Shown: positions 34,045 to 42,098 of the stretch, piece by piece
Numbering within the stretch: position 1 is the stretch's first letter
Layout of the letters: every line of letters begins with the position of its first letter
Assembly: GCA_938015295.1 (NCBI GenBank)
Contig: CALLQB010000060.1
Span: 31,981-95,980 of the forward strand
DNA length: 64,000 nt
Source: an uncultured Acidimicrobiales bacterium
GTDB lineage: Bacteria > Actinomycetota > Acidimicrobiia > Acidimicrobiales > SHLQ01
Reading direction: 5' to 3'
Position numbers and translations under genes: made by a program
Notes under the pieces: model-generated
What the model was told of the DNA's origin: nothing
The model's database searches: none
What the model saw: only the letters and a program-made list of their open reading frames with translations

Positions 34045-37000
34045 ATGGCGACTCCTACCTCTCCTACCTCTCTTACCGCATCTCCGGGTTCCACTGGCAG
34101 CCCTGGCCCAAGCGGACCACCTGTGCCTCCTGCCGCAGATCTCCTTGCCTTGGTACGCGCTTCGTTCCGAGGCTCGCCACATCCTGTCTTGCTTTTCAAC
34201 GAAAATCTCCGCATTCTCACGGCAAATCCTGCAGCGGCGAAACAGCTCGACTGCACCGTCGGCCAGGCTGTAGGAAAGCCGATCTTCGCCAACCTCAAGG
34301 ACCTGAAACCAGCAGACCTCACCGCTCTCAGTGAGTTGCTGCGGGGCGAGCGAGACGTTCTCGACATCGAAGTAACCACCGAGTCTTCGTCTGGTCACCA
34401 ATGGCGACGTCTCACGATGCAAGCAGTCCCCCACGGTTCACTTCCCGTTGCCAACCAGCAGCGGACGTTGTTTGCGCTCCACATCACCAACCTCACCGGC
34501 CAGCGTGCTGCCGAACAGAGGCTCCGTCGCACCACCCGTCTCAACGAACTCCTCCAAACACTCAGCGCCGAGGTCCTCGATACCAGGTGGGAACAAGTCG
34601 AAGAAGACATTCGCCGGGCCATGGGACGCCTTGGTCGACTTCTCGAAGCGACACGCCTGCAACTCCGAACAACATCGGCAAGAACCAAGTCATCGACCGT
34701 CGAGGTGGAATGGACCGCGCCGGGATACAACGACGCGCAGGGTTCCTCGCTTCGCACCCCCCTCGATACTGCGACCCTACAAAGACTCTTCCGTTCGTTG
34801 TCCGCCGAAACCGGTACGGCCTCCGAACTCGACTTGGCGAGCGAACTCCCCGACACGGCCAACGACGACGAGGTGGCCGTCGCCCCGATAACTGTTGGAC
34901 GACACCAGGTCGCAACGCTCGTCGCGGTTCGCCCGGCCGGACGATCATGGCGACCCGACGAACTCACCTCGCTCTCCACCTTTGGAAACATCGTCACCCA
35001 ACTTCGAACTCGGGCAACCGTCGAGGCAGGAAGCCGGCAACGGCTCAGCGTCGAAGACCTCGTCCGCCAGGTCGCGACCCAGCTCATCGAAATCACACCC
35101 GACCAAGGACGGGCCAGCACCGAGGCCGCTCTCGCACAACTTGGCGAATTCTTCGACGTGCGCAGGGTCATGCGGTGGCGCTACGAACTTGAAGGCGATC
35201 GAGTGACCGTCACCGAGGCCTGGTCGGGCGACCAAGTCGACGGTTTGGGCCTCCGGCCCCGCGAACTCAACGTCCGCCCCGACATCGGCCTCGCTGAAGT
35301 CGTGCAGCTGACCGAACCGGTCGGTCACCTGTTCAACAGCGCCGACCTCTTCGATGAGGCACAACTCCCGGCAGGATCGTTCCTCCTCGTGCCGCTGGTG
35401 ACGGGCGGTGCTACCTCAGGCGCGTTGGTCTTTGAACGGCTCCCAGGTGCCGCCTGGCATGAGCTCGAGATCCGAGCGCTAGAAACTATCGCTGCACTCG
35501 TTGGACAACTCGACGCGCGAATCGAAGCCGAGCGTTACCTCAGCTCATCGTTCTCTCAAGCGCCGGTCGGCATCCTGCTCACCGACGAGAACCACAACAT
35601 CGTCGCCTCGAACCCGGCCTTCGCGAAATTTCTCGGGGTCGAGGCCGACTCTCTCCTCAACGGAGAGCTGGCGGACTACGTGGAGTCGAGCCAAACCTGG
35701 CTCGCCGACGCTGTCGACGGTTTCAAAGGAGAGCTCGCCTTTACCCGACCAGACCACCGAACGGTTTGGGGACGGGTCAACTCGGTCCAAATTCCGGCGC
35801 CTGCCGGCATGGCAGAAAACGTCCTGTCGTATGTCGAGGACATCACCCACGCTCGCCGCAACCGGGAACGTCTTGAGTTTCAGGCGAACCACGACGAGCT
35901 GACCGGCCTTTGCAATCGACGAGTTCTGGTCGATGAACTGACCGGTTGTGTCGGAAATCCGGCCCACCCAAACGACGCTGCAGTCCTCATGATCGATCTC
36001 GACAGATTCAAAGTGGTCAACGACTCGCTTGGCCACAGCGTCGGCGACGAGATTCTGCGCACCATTGCCGACCGTCTGCAGCTGGCAGTTCGCGATGGCG
36101 ACCTCGTCAGCCGCCTCGGCGGCGACGAATTCGTCGTACTGATCCGCGGACCCGTCGGCGAGCTAGAGGCGGTCGCGGTCGCTCAGCGCATCATCGATCT
36201 CGTCAAGGATCCGATCAAGACCGGCGTCCACGAGGTGTACGTAACCGGCAGCGTTGGCATTGCGTTTCCGAACCCCGCCGACCGCAAGACCGAAGATGTC
36301 CTCAGCCATGCCGATGCGGCCATGTACGAAGCAAAAAACAAAGGCCGGAACCGCTACGAGATCTTTGACGAACAAAGCCGCGAGGCGGTCGCCAACCGCA
36401 TTGAGACCGAAGGACAACTTCGTCGAGCCATAGCCAACAACGAACTCGAGGTCTACTACCAGCCCGAGTACGACCTAGTGAACAACGTGATTGTCGGTGC
36501 CGAATCATTGATTCGCTGGAACCACCCCGAAGATGGCGTGTTAACGGCCGGATTGTTCATCGACATCGCCGAGGACACTGGCCTTGTAGGCGACATTGGC
36601 TCGTTCGTGTTGCGTGAAGCCTGTCGACAAGGCGCGGAGTGGAATGCCCGACGAGCGGAGCCGTTGACGATTCGCGTCAACCTGTCCGCTCGCCAGCTTG
36701 AACAAGAGTCCATCGTTGCAGAGGTTGCAGACGTTCTCGAAGAGACCGGCTTGCCCGCCGAGTTGTTGTGTCTGGAAATCACCGAGACCGCCTTGATGGC
36801 CGACGTCGATGAATCGATGCGACTCCTCAACGAACTCCGCAGCACCGGTGTCCGTCTGGCCGTCGACGACTTTGGAACCGGCTTCAGTTCGCTGGCCTAC
36901 CTCAAACGTTTTCCCGTCGACATCCTCAAGATCGACCAGGCATTCATTCGCCACCTCGACACCGACCCAACCGATGAAGCCATCGTGCTGTCGATCATCC

Positions 37001-37173
37001 GGCTCGCAGAAGCGCTCGACCTCGACGTCGTCGCCGAAGGTATCGAGGAAACAAGTCACCATCACAAGCTGGTCGATATGGGTTGCCGTCGAGGTCAAGG
37101 CTTTGGTCTGGCGAGGCCCGCACCCGCTAGCGCTGTGGAATCGTTACTCGAGCTGCGAACTCACGCCGCCTGA
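34045..37173 (+). CDS. Cytoplasmic PAS-GAF-GAF-PAS-GGDEF-EAL c-di-GMP enzyme
   Basis: The 1042-residue protein has no membrane segment. After a Pro/Ser/Thr-rich start come a PAS-like domain (ADLLALVRASF...PVLLFNENLRILTANPAA), two GAF-like regions, and a PAS (SSFSQAPVGILLTDENHNIVASNPAF). The GGDEF domain is intact (RLGGDEF, DLDRFKVVND). In the EAL domain the signature triplet is ESL (GAESLIRWNHP), while NLSARQL, EITETAL, DDFGTGFSSL and VAEGIE remain, so activity is plausible. The ATG at 34045 follows a weak AAGAGA; the upstream extension of the frame lies in the tag promoter region. It is likely a soluble sensor for small ligands or redox state. Confidence 0.92.
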   Translation: MATPTSPTSLTASPGSTGSPGPSGPPVPPAADLLALVRASFRGSPHPVLLFNENLRILTANPAAAKQLDCTVGQAVGKPIFANLKDLKPADLTALSELLRGERDVLDIEVTTESSSGHQWRRLTMQAVPHGSLPVANQQRTLFALHITNLTGQRAAEQRLRRTTRLNELLQTLSAEVLDTRWEQVEEDIRRAMGRLGRLLEATRLQLRTTSARTKSSTVEVEWTAPGYNDAQGSSLRTPLDTATLQRLFRSLSAETGTASELDLASELPDTANDDEVAVAPITVGRHQVATLVAVRPAGRSWRPDELTSLSTFGNIVTQLRTRATVEAGSRQRLSVEDLVRQVATQLIEITPDQGRASTEAALAQLGEFFDVRRVMRWRYELEGDRVTVTEAWSGDQVDGLGLRPRELNVRPDIGLAEVVQLTEPVGHLFNSADLFDEAQLPAGSFLLVPLVTGGATSGALVFERLPGAAWHELEIRALETIAALVGQLDARIEAERYLSSSFSQAPVGILLTDENHNIVASNPAFAKFLGVEADSLLNGELADYVESSQTWLADAVDGFKGELAFTRPDHRTVWGRVNSVQIPAPAGMAENVLSYVEDITHARRNRERLEFQANHDELTGLCNRRVLVDELTGCVGNPAHPNDAAVLMIDLDRFKVVNDSLGHSVGDEILRTIADRLQLAVRDGDLVSRLGGDEFVVLIRGPVGELEAVAVAQRIIDLVKDPIKTGVHEVYVTGSVGIAFPNPADRKTEDVLSHADAAMYEAKNKGRNRYEIFDEQSREAVANRIETEGQLRRAIANNELEVYYQPEYDLVNNVIVGAESLIRWNHPEDGVLTAGLFIDIAEDTGLVGDIGSFVLREACRQGAEWNARRAEPLTIRVNLSARQLEQESIVAEVADVLEETGLPAELLCLEITETALMADVDESMRLLNELRSTGVRLAVDDFGTGFSSLAYLKRFPVDILKIDQAFIRHLDTDPTDEAIVLSIIRLAEALDLDVVAEGIEETSHHHKLVDMGCRRGQGFGLARPAPASAVESLLELRTHAA

Positions 37174-37257
37174 CGAGGTGCCCTGAACAACGGCTAACCT
37201 GCAATCGGCCCCTGAATCGATCCCCCCGGGCCAGTAAAGATTTCAGGAGAGAGCATC

Positions 37258-38844
37258 ATGCGTCTAGGACGTACAGGCGGCGGAACATCCCGCGGCACTT
37301 CACGAGGAACCAGCGGACGGTCGCGTTCTGGCGGCCGTCGAACCCCCCGGCCTCGCACTGGCGGCACCGGATTTCCCACCGGCGGCACGTCGACCGGTGG
37401 CGGCCTACCCAAAGGTGGCTGCGGCGGCGCTATGGGCCTCATCGGCATTGTGATCGTCCTCATCATCATGTTCGCAGGAGGCGGCCTTCCTGGCGGAGGC
37501 GGCGGTGGCGGCGGAACAACGGCGGAACGAACCGATCTCGTTGGCACCAACGCGGTGACCGCCGACGATCTATCAGCCAGCGACCGCGCCGCCCTCCGGC
37601 AGTACACGGCCGATCTCGCCGTCGATGTCAGCACCTACTGGGAGACGCAATACCCCGCCACCTATGGCGGTAGGTACAGCGAACCCGAGTACTTCGCCTT
37701 CAACCCCACCAACCCCGACCGCAACCTGAGTTGTGGACAGCGCCTGTCGCCCAACATTCTCGCCAACAACGCGATCTACTGTCCGGCGGGCGACTACGTG
37801 ACCTGGGACGAGCACTTCCTCTTTCCGAAATTACAGGCGAACTTTGGTCGCGCTGCCGTCGGCGTTGTGTTGGCCCACGAGTGGGGCCATGCCATCCAGG
37901 GCCCCGTTCGTGCTCAGGTGCAGGGTCGCACAACAATTTTCAAGGAGCTGCAGGCCGACTGCTTTGCCGGCGCTTGGGTCAAAAACGTCCAAGACGACAA
38001 AAGTCCGCTGCTCAGTCCGTTTAACGACGCCGAACTCGATGGAGCGGTGGCCGGATTCCTCTTGCTCCGCGACCCGCCGGGCACCGACCCCACACAACAG
38101 GGCGCCCACGGCTCGGCCTTTGACCGCATCGGCTCGTTCGAAGACGGACTCATCAGCGGCGCTGACTATTGCGCAAGTTACAACGAGAGCAGCACCGACA
38201 AGCCACGCATCACCCCGTTGAGCTTCACCGCCGACGACGAGGACTCGGGCAACTTGAGCTACGACATCGCCGTCGACGTGGTCATCAACGCTCTCAACGA
38301 GTACTACAGCGAAGTGCTCGTCGATCAGCTGGGCGAAGAACAGCTCGGCCTCGACGAGTTCCGCTCATCGCTCGACGGCGTACCGAGTTGTCCCGGGACA
38401 TCGTCTCGAAGCCATGGCATCATTTTCTACTGCCCGGCCACCACATCGATCAGTTGGGACGCCGACAGCTTGGTAAAGATCCACGACGAGATTGGCGACT
38501 TCGCCGTATCGCAGCTGTTCGCCCACGAGTACGGCCATGCAATCATCGACCTGGTTGGCTACACGGGTACCGGCGAAGCGCTCGAGATCGCCGCTGACTG
38601 CCTCGCTGGAGCCTGGAGCGCCGCGGTGAACTCCGGCCAGTTGTTCGTGCCCGATCCGCTCAACACGAGCTCGTCGGTGCCGTTGCAAATGTCGCCCGGC
38701 GACCTCGACGAAGGCCTTGCAACTATGTTGCGCTTCCGCCATCCTGCTGCGGGCAGCGACCGCAGCAACGAAGCCGACCTCTTCGAACGCTCACGGGCAT
38801 TCCAGGTGGGGTTCTTCAACGACGCGAACACCTGCCTCCAGTAA
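37258..38844 (+). CDS. Membrane-anchored protein with two neutral zinc metallopeptidase domains
   Basis: The 528-residue protein has a Gly/Arg/Thr-rich N-terminus (RGTSRGTSRGTSGR type repeats), a TM helix (GLIGIVIVLIIMFAGG, about residues 60-75) and a poly-Gly linker. Two copies of a peptidase unit follow. Copy 1 has H207-E-W-G-H with KELQADCFAGAW downstream; copy 2 has H423-E-Y-G-H with EIAADCLAGAW. Both end in a similar segment (FDRIGSFEDG, FERSRAFQVG). HEXXH plus EXXADC fits the YpfJ/PF04228 zinc peptidase family, which usually has one domain. Both sites look intact. AGGAGA lies 8 nt before the ATG. The CapA-like gene follows by 8 bp. Confidence 0.88.
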   Translation: MRLGRTGGGTSRGTSRGTSGRSRSGGRRTPRPRTGGTGFPTGGTSTGGGLPKGGCGGAMGLIGIVIVLIIMFAGGGLPGGGGGGGGTTAERTDLVGTNAVTADDLSASDRAALRQYTADLAVDVSTYWETQYPATYGGRYSEPEYFAFNPTNPDRNLSCGQRLSPNILANNAIYCPAGDYVTWDEHFLFPKLQANFGRAAVGVVLAHEWGHAIQGPVRAQVQGRTTIFKELQADCFAGAWVKNVQDDKSPLLSPFNDAELDGAVAGFLLLRDPPGTDPTQQGAHGSAFDRIGSFEDGLISGADYCASYNESSTDKPRITPLSFTADDEDSGNLSYDIAVDVVINALNEYYSEVLVDQLGEEQLGLDEFRSSLDGVPSCPGTSSRSHGIIFYCPATTSISWDADSLVKIHDEIGDFAVSQLFAHEYGHAIIDLVGYTGTGEALEIAADCLAGAWSAAVNSGQLFVPDPLNTSSSVPLQMSPGDLDEGLATMLRFRHPAAGSDRSNEADLFERSRAFQVGFFNDANTCLQ

Positions 38845-38852
38845 CGACACTT

Positions 38853-39842
38853 GTGAAGGTTGCGGTAGCACTACTTCTGTTTGTTGCCGCAGCCTGCTCG
38901 GCTGCTGATTCGCCTGGCGTCACCATCGTCGATCCGTCGATTCGGGCCCGATTGGTTTCGTTCCCCGACGGTCTTCCCGACAAGCTGCAGGCAACGACCA
39001 TTCATGCGGTAGGCGACGTGGTCGCCCACCCTGCTGTTGCGAATGCTGATGGCCTGCTGCTGTCGGAAGTTCGTGACCTGTTCATCAACGATGGCCTAAC
39101 CATCGCCAATTTCGAGTGTGCACTTTCAGTCAATGAAAGTGATGGTTCCGCTGCCGGAGCTGCTCGGCCGATCTGCGACGCTTCGCTCGTGCCAGACCTC
39201 GCCGCATCGGGGATCGATGTGGTGTCAGTGGCCAACGATCGCTCGATCGACCGGGGGCGCGAAGCGCTACTCGACAATGTCGCCGATCTTGCCTCGAGTG
39301 GCCTGGCCGTCGTCGGCGCCGGCGCAAACTTGAGCGAGGCGTACGACGCCGCAATCGTCGAGTTTGACGGCTGGCGGGTAGCGGTCATCGGCGTCACGGC
39401 CATCGGTGGCATGTTCGCTACCCCGAGACTGTCTGGCACGGCACCGGTCGAACGCACGCGACGAGTAACCACCGCCATCGAGACAGCCGCCGAAGCCGCC
39501 GATCTTGTGGTAGTGACCGTGCACTGGGGCCGCCCGCTCGATCGTGACCCTGAGCAGCGCGACCGCGACTACGCCGACACCCTTTTTGACGCCGGAGCCG
39601 ACGTTGTCTTCGGACACGGACCCCACCGGCTTCAGTCGTTCGCCGTCGTCGACGCCCGACCGGTGTTCTGGAGCCTGGGTCATTTCTTGTGGCCCGTCGC
39701 TGAAACTGCGGATGCCGATTCGGCGATCGCTCGGATCGAGATTGCCGAAGATGGGCAGATCACTGTGTGTATGTTGCCCGTAACCATCAGCAGCGAACTC
39801 GGACCCCAACTCGACCGGGACGAGCGGTGCGAGGCTAACTGA
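38853..39842 (+). CDS. CapA/PgsA-family lipoprotein (metallophosphoesterase-like) with altered active site
   Basis: The 329-residue protein has a lipobox FVAAAC (Cys about residue 15) and a CapA domain: HAVGDVVAHP, LTIANFECALS, VVVTVHWGRPLD, GHGPHRLQSF and PVFWSLGHF. CapA proteins act in poly-gamma-glutamate or capsule synthesis and are related to calcineurin-like phosphoesterases. The usual AN[ND]H motif reads AND-R130-S, replacing a metal-ligand His, and the SLGNF Asn is His, so metal binding may be changed. The GTG start is 8 bp after the peptidase gene, implying an operon. Its last 8 bp overlap the convergent methyltransferase gene. Confidence 0.82.
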   Translation: MKVAVALLLFVAAACSAADSPGVTIVDPSIRARLVSFPDGLPDKLQATTIHAVGDVVAHPAVANADGLLLSEVRDLFINDGLTIANFECALSVNESDGSAAGAARPICDASLVPDLAASGIDVVSVANDRSIDRGREALLDNVADLASSGLAVVGAGANLSEAYDAAIVEFDGWRVAVIGVTAIGGMFATPRLSGTAPVERTRRVTTAIETAAEAADLVVVTVHWGRPLDRDPEQRDRDYADTLFDAGADVVFGHGPHRLQSFAVVDARPVFWSLGHFLWPVAETADADSAIARIEIAEDGQITVCMLPVTISSELGPQLDRDERCEAN

Positions 39843-40989
39843 TCGATCGAGATCGATTGGCGAACGTCAGCTGCATCGCCCGGATACCGAAACGTCCGAC
39901 CAACACCCGGTCGCGCACAAGCGAGAACATCCGCGAACGGAACACCGCTGATGGGAACCCTGCTCGTTCCAAATCGCTTTCGCTCGCAAGAAGGTTTGCG
40001 ATTCTGGCTTCGAGGGTTCGGTCGTCGTCGTCGATCAGTTCGGTTTTCGAGACCACAGCGGTTCGCAGACTCTCGGTTGACGCGGAGATTGCAGCGAGCG
40101 TCTCACGATAGGGGCCAGAGGAAAAGGCTCGGCCGATGGAGTCGCTTTCGACCACATGGGTTTGCAGCAATCCAATGCCAGTCGGGCTAAGTAAGCGATC
40201 GAAGGTTACGGGTAGTGAGGGATGCGAACCGATGCGCCGCTGTTCGGGGTCGATCGACACCACCGCATCGAACGTTCCGGTAACCGAGGTCGGTCCGCCG
40301 AGGCGCACCTCGACCCGGTCGGCGAGACCGGCATTGGTCAGTCGCTTCGTCGCGAAATTTGCCTCGACCGGCGACGTCGTGACGGACAAGACACGACACC
40401 CGCGCGTTCTTGCGGCGTAGAGCGCGAAGGCACCCCAACCGGTGCCGATCTCGCAGAGGTGCGAATCGCTAGTGAGTTCAAGCTCCTCACAGATCTGACT
40501 AAACCGGGCCAGCGACGCAAGGTAGAGGTCGGTTTCAGGCTGCAAAAACCGGCCAGTGCCGTGGAACATGGTTTTGTCAAAGATGTGCCCGAGCACCGCC
40601 GGATCGTCAAACCCCAGCCCGGTCCAGGCGTCGCGTTGGGGACGCATCCGGCGGGTAATGGGATCGACGTTGGGCGTCGACGGAAGCACAGATAGCAGCG
40701 AGACAAAGAACGAAATGACGCCATCGAGATCGCTTGTTGTCCACCAGCCGTCCTCATAGGTTCGTCCGAGCGAGCTCATTCCGCCGCGCCCAATCGCACG
40801 CCACACCGCCGGATGTTTCACCACGAAGTCTGGCGCGATCTCACCGGTTGGCGAGGCGGGGCCGAGGCGTATCTCTATCCCTTCCTCGACAACACCAAGT
40901 GGCTGGGTTGCGAAGCGGTCAAGCACCGGAATCACCACGCGCATTGCTGCACGGTCGATCGCGCGCAGAGGGGGGAAGGTCTCGCTCAC
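39835..40989 (-). CDS. CFA synthase-like SAM-dependent methyltransferase
   Basis: The 384-residue protein resembles cyclopropane/mycolic-acid methyltransferases. An N-terminal lipid-associated domain (RLGPASPTGEIAPDFVVKHPAVW, then RTYEDGWW) is followed by a Rossmann domain with LCEIGTGWGAFALYAA and GCRVLSVTTSP. In the usual SIEMxEHVG segment it has VSIDPEQRRIGS, and the ITLS.xQ motif reads VTTSPVEAN. Catalytic bicarbonate and Gln contacts of true CFA synthases are therefore altered; it may methylate rather than cyclopropanate, or use another lipid. The start is a GTG at 40989 (SETFPPLRAIDRAAM...), preceded by an AT-rich stretch; longer and shorter starts are possible. Confidence 0.78.
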   Translation of the reverse strand: MSETFPPLRAIDRAAMRVVIPVLDRFATQPLGVVEEGIEIRLGPASPTGEIAPDFVVKHPAVWRAIGRGGMSSLGRTYEDGWWTTSDLDGVISFFVSLLSVLPSTPNVDPITRRMRPQRDAWTGLGFDDPAVLGHIFDKTMFHGTGRFLQPETDLYLASLARFSQICEELELTSDSHLCEIGTGWGAFALYAARTRGCRVLSVTTSPVEANFATKRLTNAGLADRVEVRLGGPTSVTGTFDAVVSIDPEQRRIGSHPSLPVTFDRLLSPTGIGLLQTHVVESDSIGRAFSSGPYRETLAAISASTESLRTAVVSKTELIDDDDRTLEARIANLLASESDLERAGFPSAVFRSRMFSLVRDRVLVGRFGIRAMQLTFANRSRSIS

Positions 40990-41080
40990 GAAAGAAAGAA
41001 TGTCAAGATGGCTCCAACAACGGGTGGATGCACTGTTTACGTGAAGTCCACCCGACCGCGACAAGGAAGCGACAGTCAAG

Positions 41081-41371
41081 ATGGCGATGGATTCGTGCGA
41101 GCTCTGCGAGGCAGCTCGACTCACCGAGTGGTTCCACGAAGACGACCGCTGCTGGATAGCCGAATGCGAATCGTGTTCAGTGCCGATGGTGGTCTGGCGG
41201 TCGCACGGGATTACCCCGCCAATCGACGATCACCAACACATGTTGAACCAGCTTGCGCTGGTAGGTGACAAACTCTTCGGCGAAGAAAAGTGGTTCATCG
41301 ACGACAACATGCGCCAGATTCCTGACCACTTCCATGCCCACGTTCGCAAGAAGCTTCCGTGGATGGAATGA
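41081..41371 (+). CDS. Small zinc-ribbon-like protein with HIT-like C-terminus
   Basis: The 96-residue protein has two CXXC pairs (DSCELCEAAR and AECESCSVPMVVW), likely one zinc site, with the conserved-looking WFHEDDRCW between them. The end reads IPDHFHAHVRKKLPW, similar in layout to the His-rich end of HIT-family proteins, but the full HIT motif is absent. I do not recognise the exact family. The ATG at 41081 is preceded by AAGGAAG about 10 nt upstream; it lies in the gap between the divergently oriented methyltransferase and the convergent HAD gene. Confidence 0.65.
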   Translation: MAMDSCELCEAARLTEWFHEDDRCWIAECESCSVPMVVWRSHGITPPIDDHQHMLNQLALVGDKLFGEEKWFIDDNMRQIPDHFHAHVRKKLPWME

Positions 41372-41377
41372 AGTACG

Positions 41378-41406
41378 GATCAGCAGATCAGCAGATCAGC
41401 AGATCA
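41378..41406 (-). repeat. 8-bp tandem array anchored on the HAD-gene stop codon
   Basis: On the minus strand the stop TGA opens TGATCTGC, repeated three times (41406-41399, 41398-41391, 41390-41383), with a final TGATC (41382-41378). Each unit repeats the stop triplet, and the array runs up to just after the stop of the small zinc-ribbon gene on the other strand. Confidence 0.92.
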
Positions 41407-42036
41407 ATTGAGGAGTCGCCGCGACCGAAGGTCGGCGGCCAATGCCTCTGGGTCGGTAAAGAGGTGGGTGCCGAACCCGAGAGCTGCAGCGGCACCGATG
41501 TTCGCCGGAGAGTCGTCGATAAAGAACGCCTCTGATGGGACAAACCCATACCGCTCGCAAAGGATCTCATAGAGCCGAGCATCCGGCTTGGTGACTCGTT
41601 CGTAGCCCGACACCACGATGCCTTCGAACCACGCCAGAAACGGGTACCTGGGCTTCACGCTGTCGAACGTGTCGCGTCCAAAGTTCGTCAGTGCGACGCA
41701 CCTGACCCCGCTGTCGAGGAGCGCCCGAAGCAGTTCGACCGAGCCACCGATTGGTTCGCCGACGGTTTCGCTCCATCGGGTGCGAAAGGCATCGATGAGC
41801 TCGGCGTACTCCGGATGCTTCGCGATGAGATCGGCGGTGACTTCGCCAAGGGGTACACCGCTATCGAGTCGGCGGTTGACGTCGCTGGTAAGCACGTTGC
41901 CGAGGAAGTAGTCGAGCTCGACCGGGTCGTCGATGAGCTGGTCATACAACGACCGGATACTCCACGGGATAAGCACGTTCCCGAGATCGAACACCACCAC
42001 CGAAAACTCAGATGTGGTATCGCTTTCAGGACTCAC
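41404..42036 (-). CDS. HAD-superfamily (IA variant 3) phosphatase
   Basis: The 210-residue HAD hydrolase has motif I VVVFDLGNVLIPW, motif II VALTNFGRD, motif III Lys in YERVTKPDARLYEIL and motif IV FFIDDSPANIGAA. Motif I DLGNVL (Asn in place of the second Asp) is the form seen in YihX-type sugar phosphatases and haloacid-dehalogenase-like IA3 members. The substrate is unknown. GTG/ATG alternatives near the start differ by few residues. It ends at an 8-bp tandem array that repeats its stop codon, and it lies 62 bp after the degenerate GGDEF-EAL gene on the same strand. Confidence 0.88.
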   Translation of the reverse strand: MSPESDTTSEFSVVVFDLGNVLIPWSIRSLYDQLIDDPVELDYFLGNVLTSDVNRRLDSGVPLGEVTADLIAKHPEYAELIDAFRTRWSETVGEPIGGSVELLRALLDSGVRCVALTNFGRDTFDSVKPRYPFLAWFEGIVVSGYERVTKPDARLYEILCERYGFVPSEAFFIDDSPANIGAAAALGFGTHLFTDPEALAADLRSRRLLN

Positions 42037-42098
42037 GAAAACCTGCTTACGAAGTCGGGACTGCGACCGGGCACGTAGGCGAGGCTACCTGCATCGGC

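Noticed and set aside
33942..34379. N-terminal extension of tag
   Set aside because: The frame is open but antisense to the GGDEF-EAL gene; a good SD before the ATG at 33941 gives the normal Tag length.
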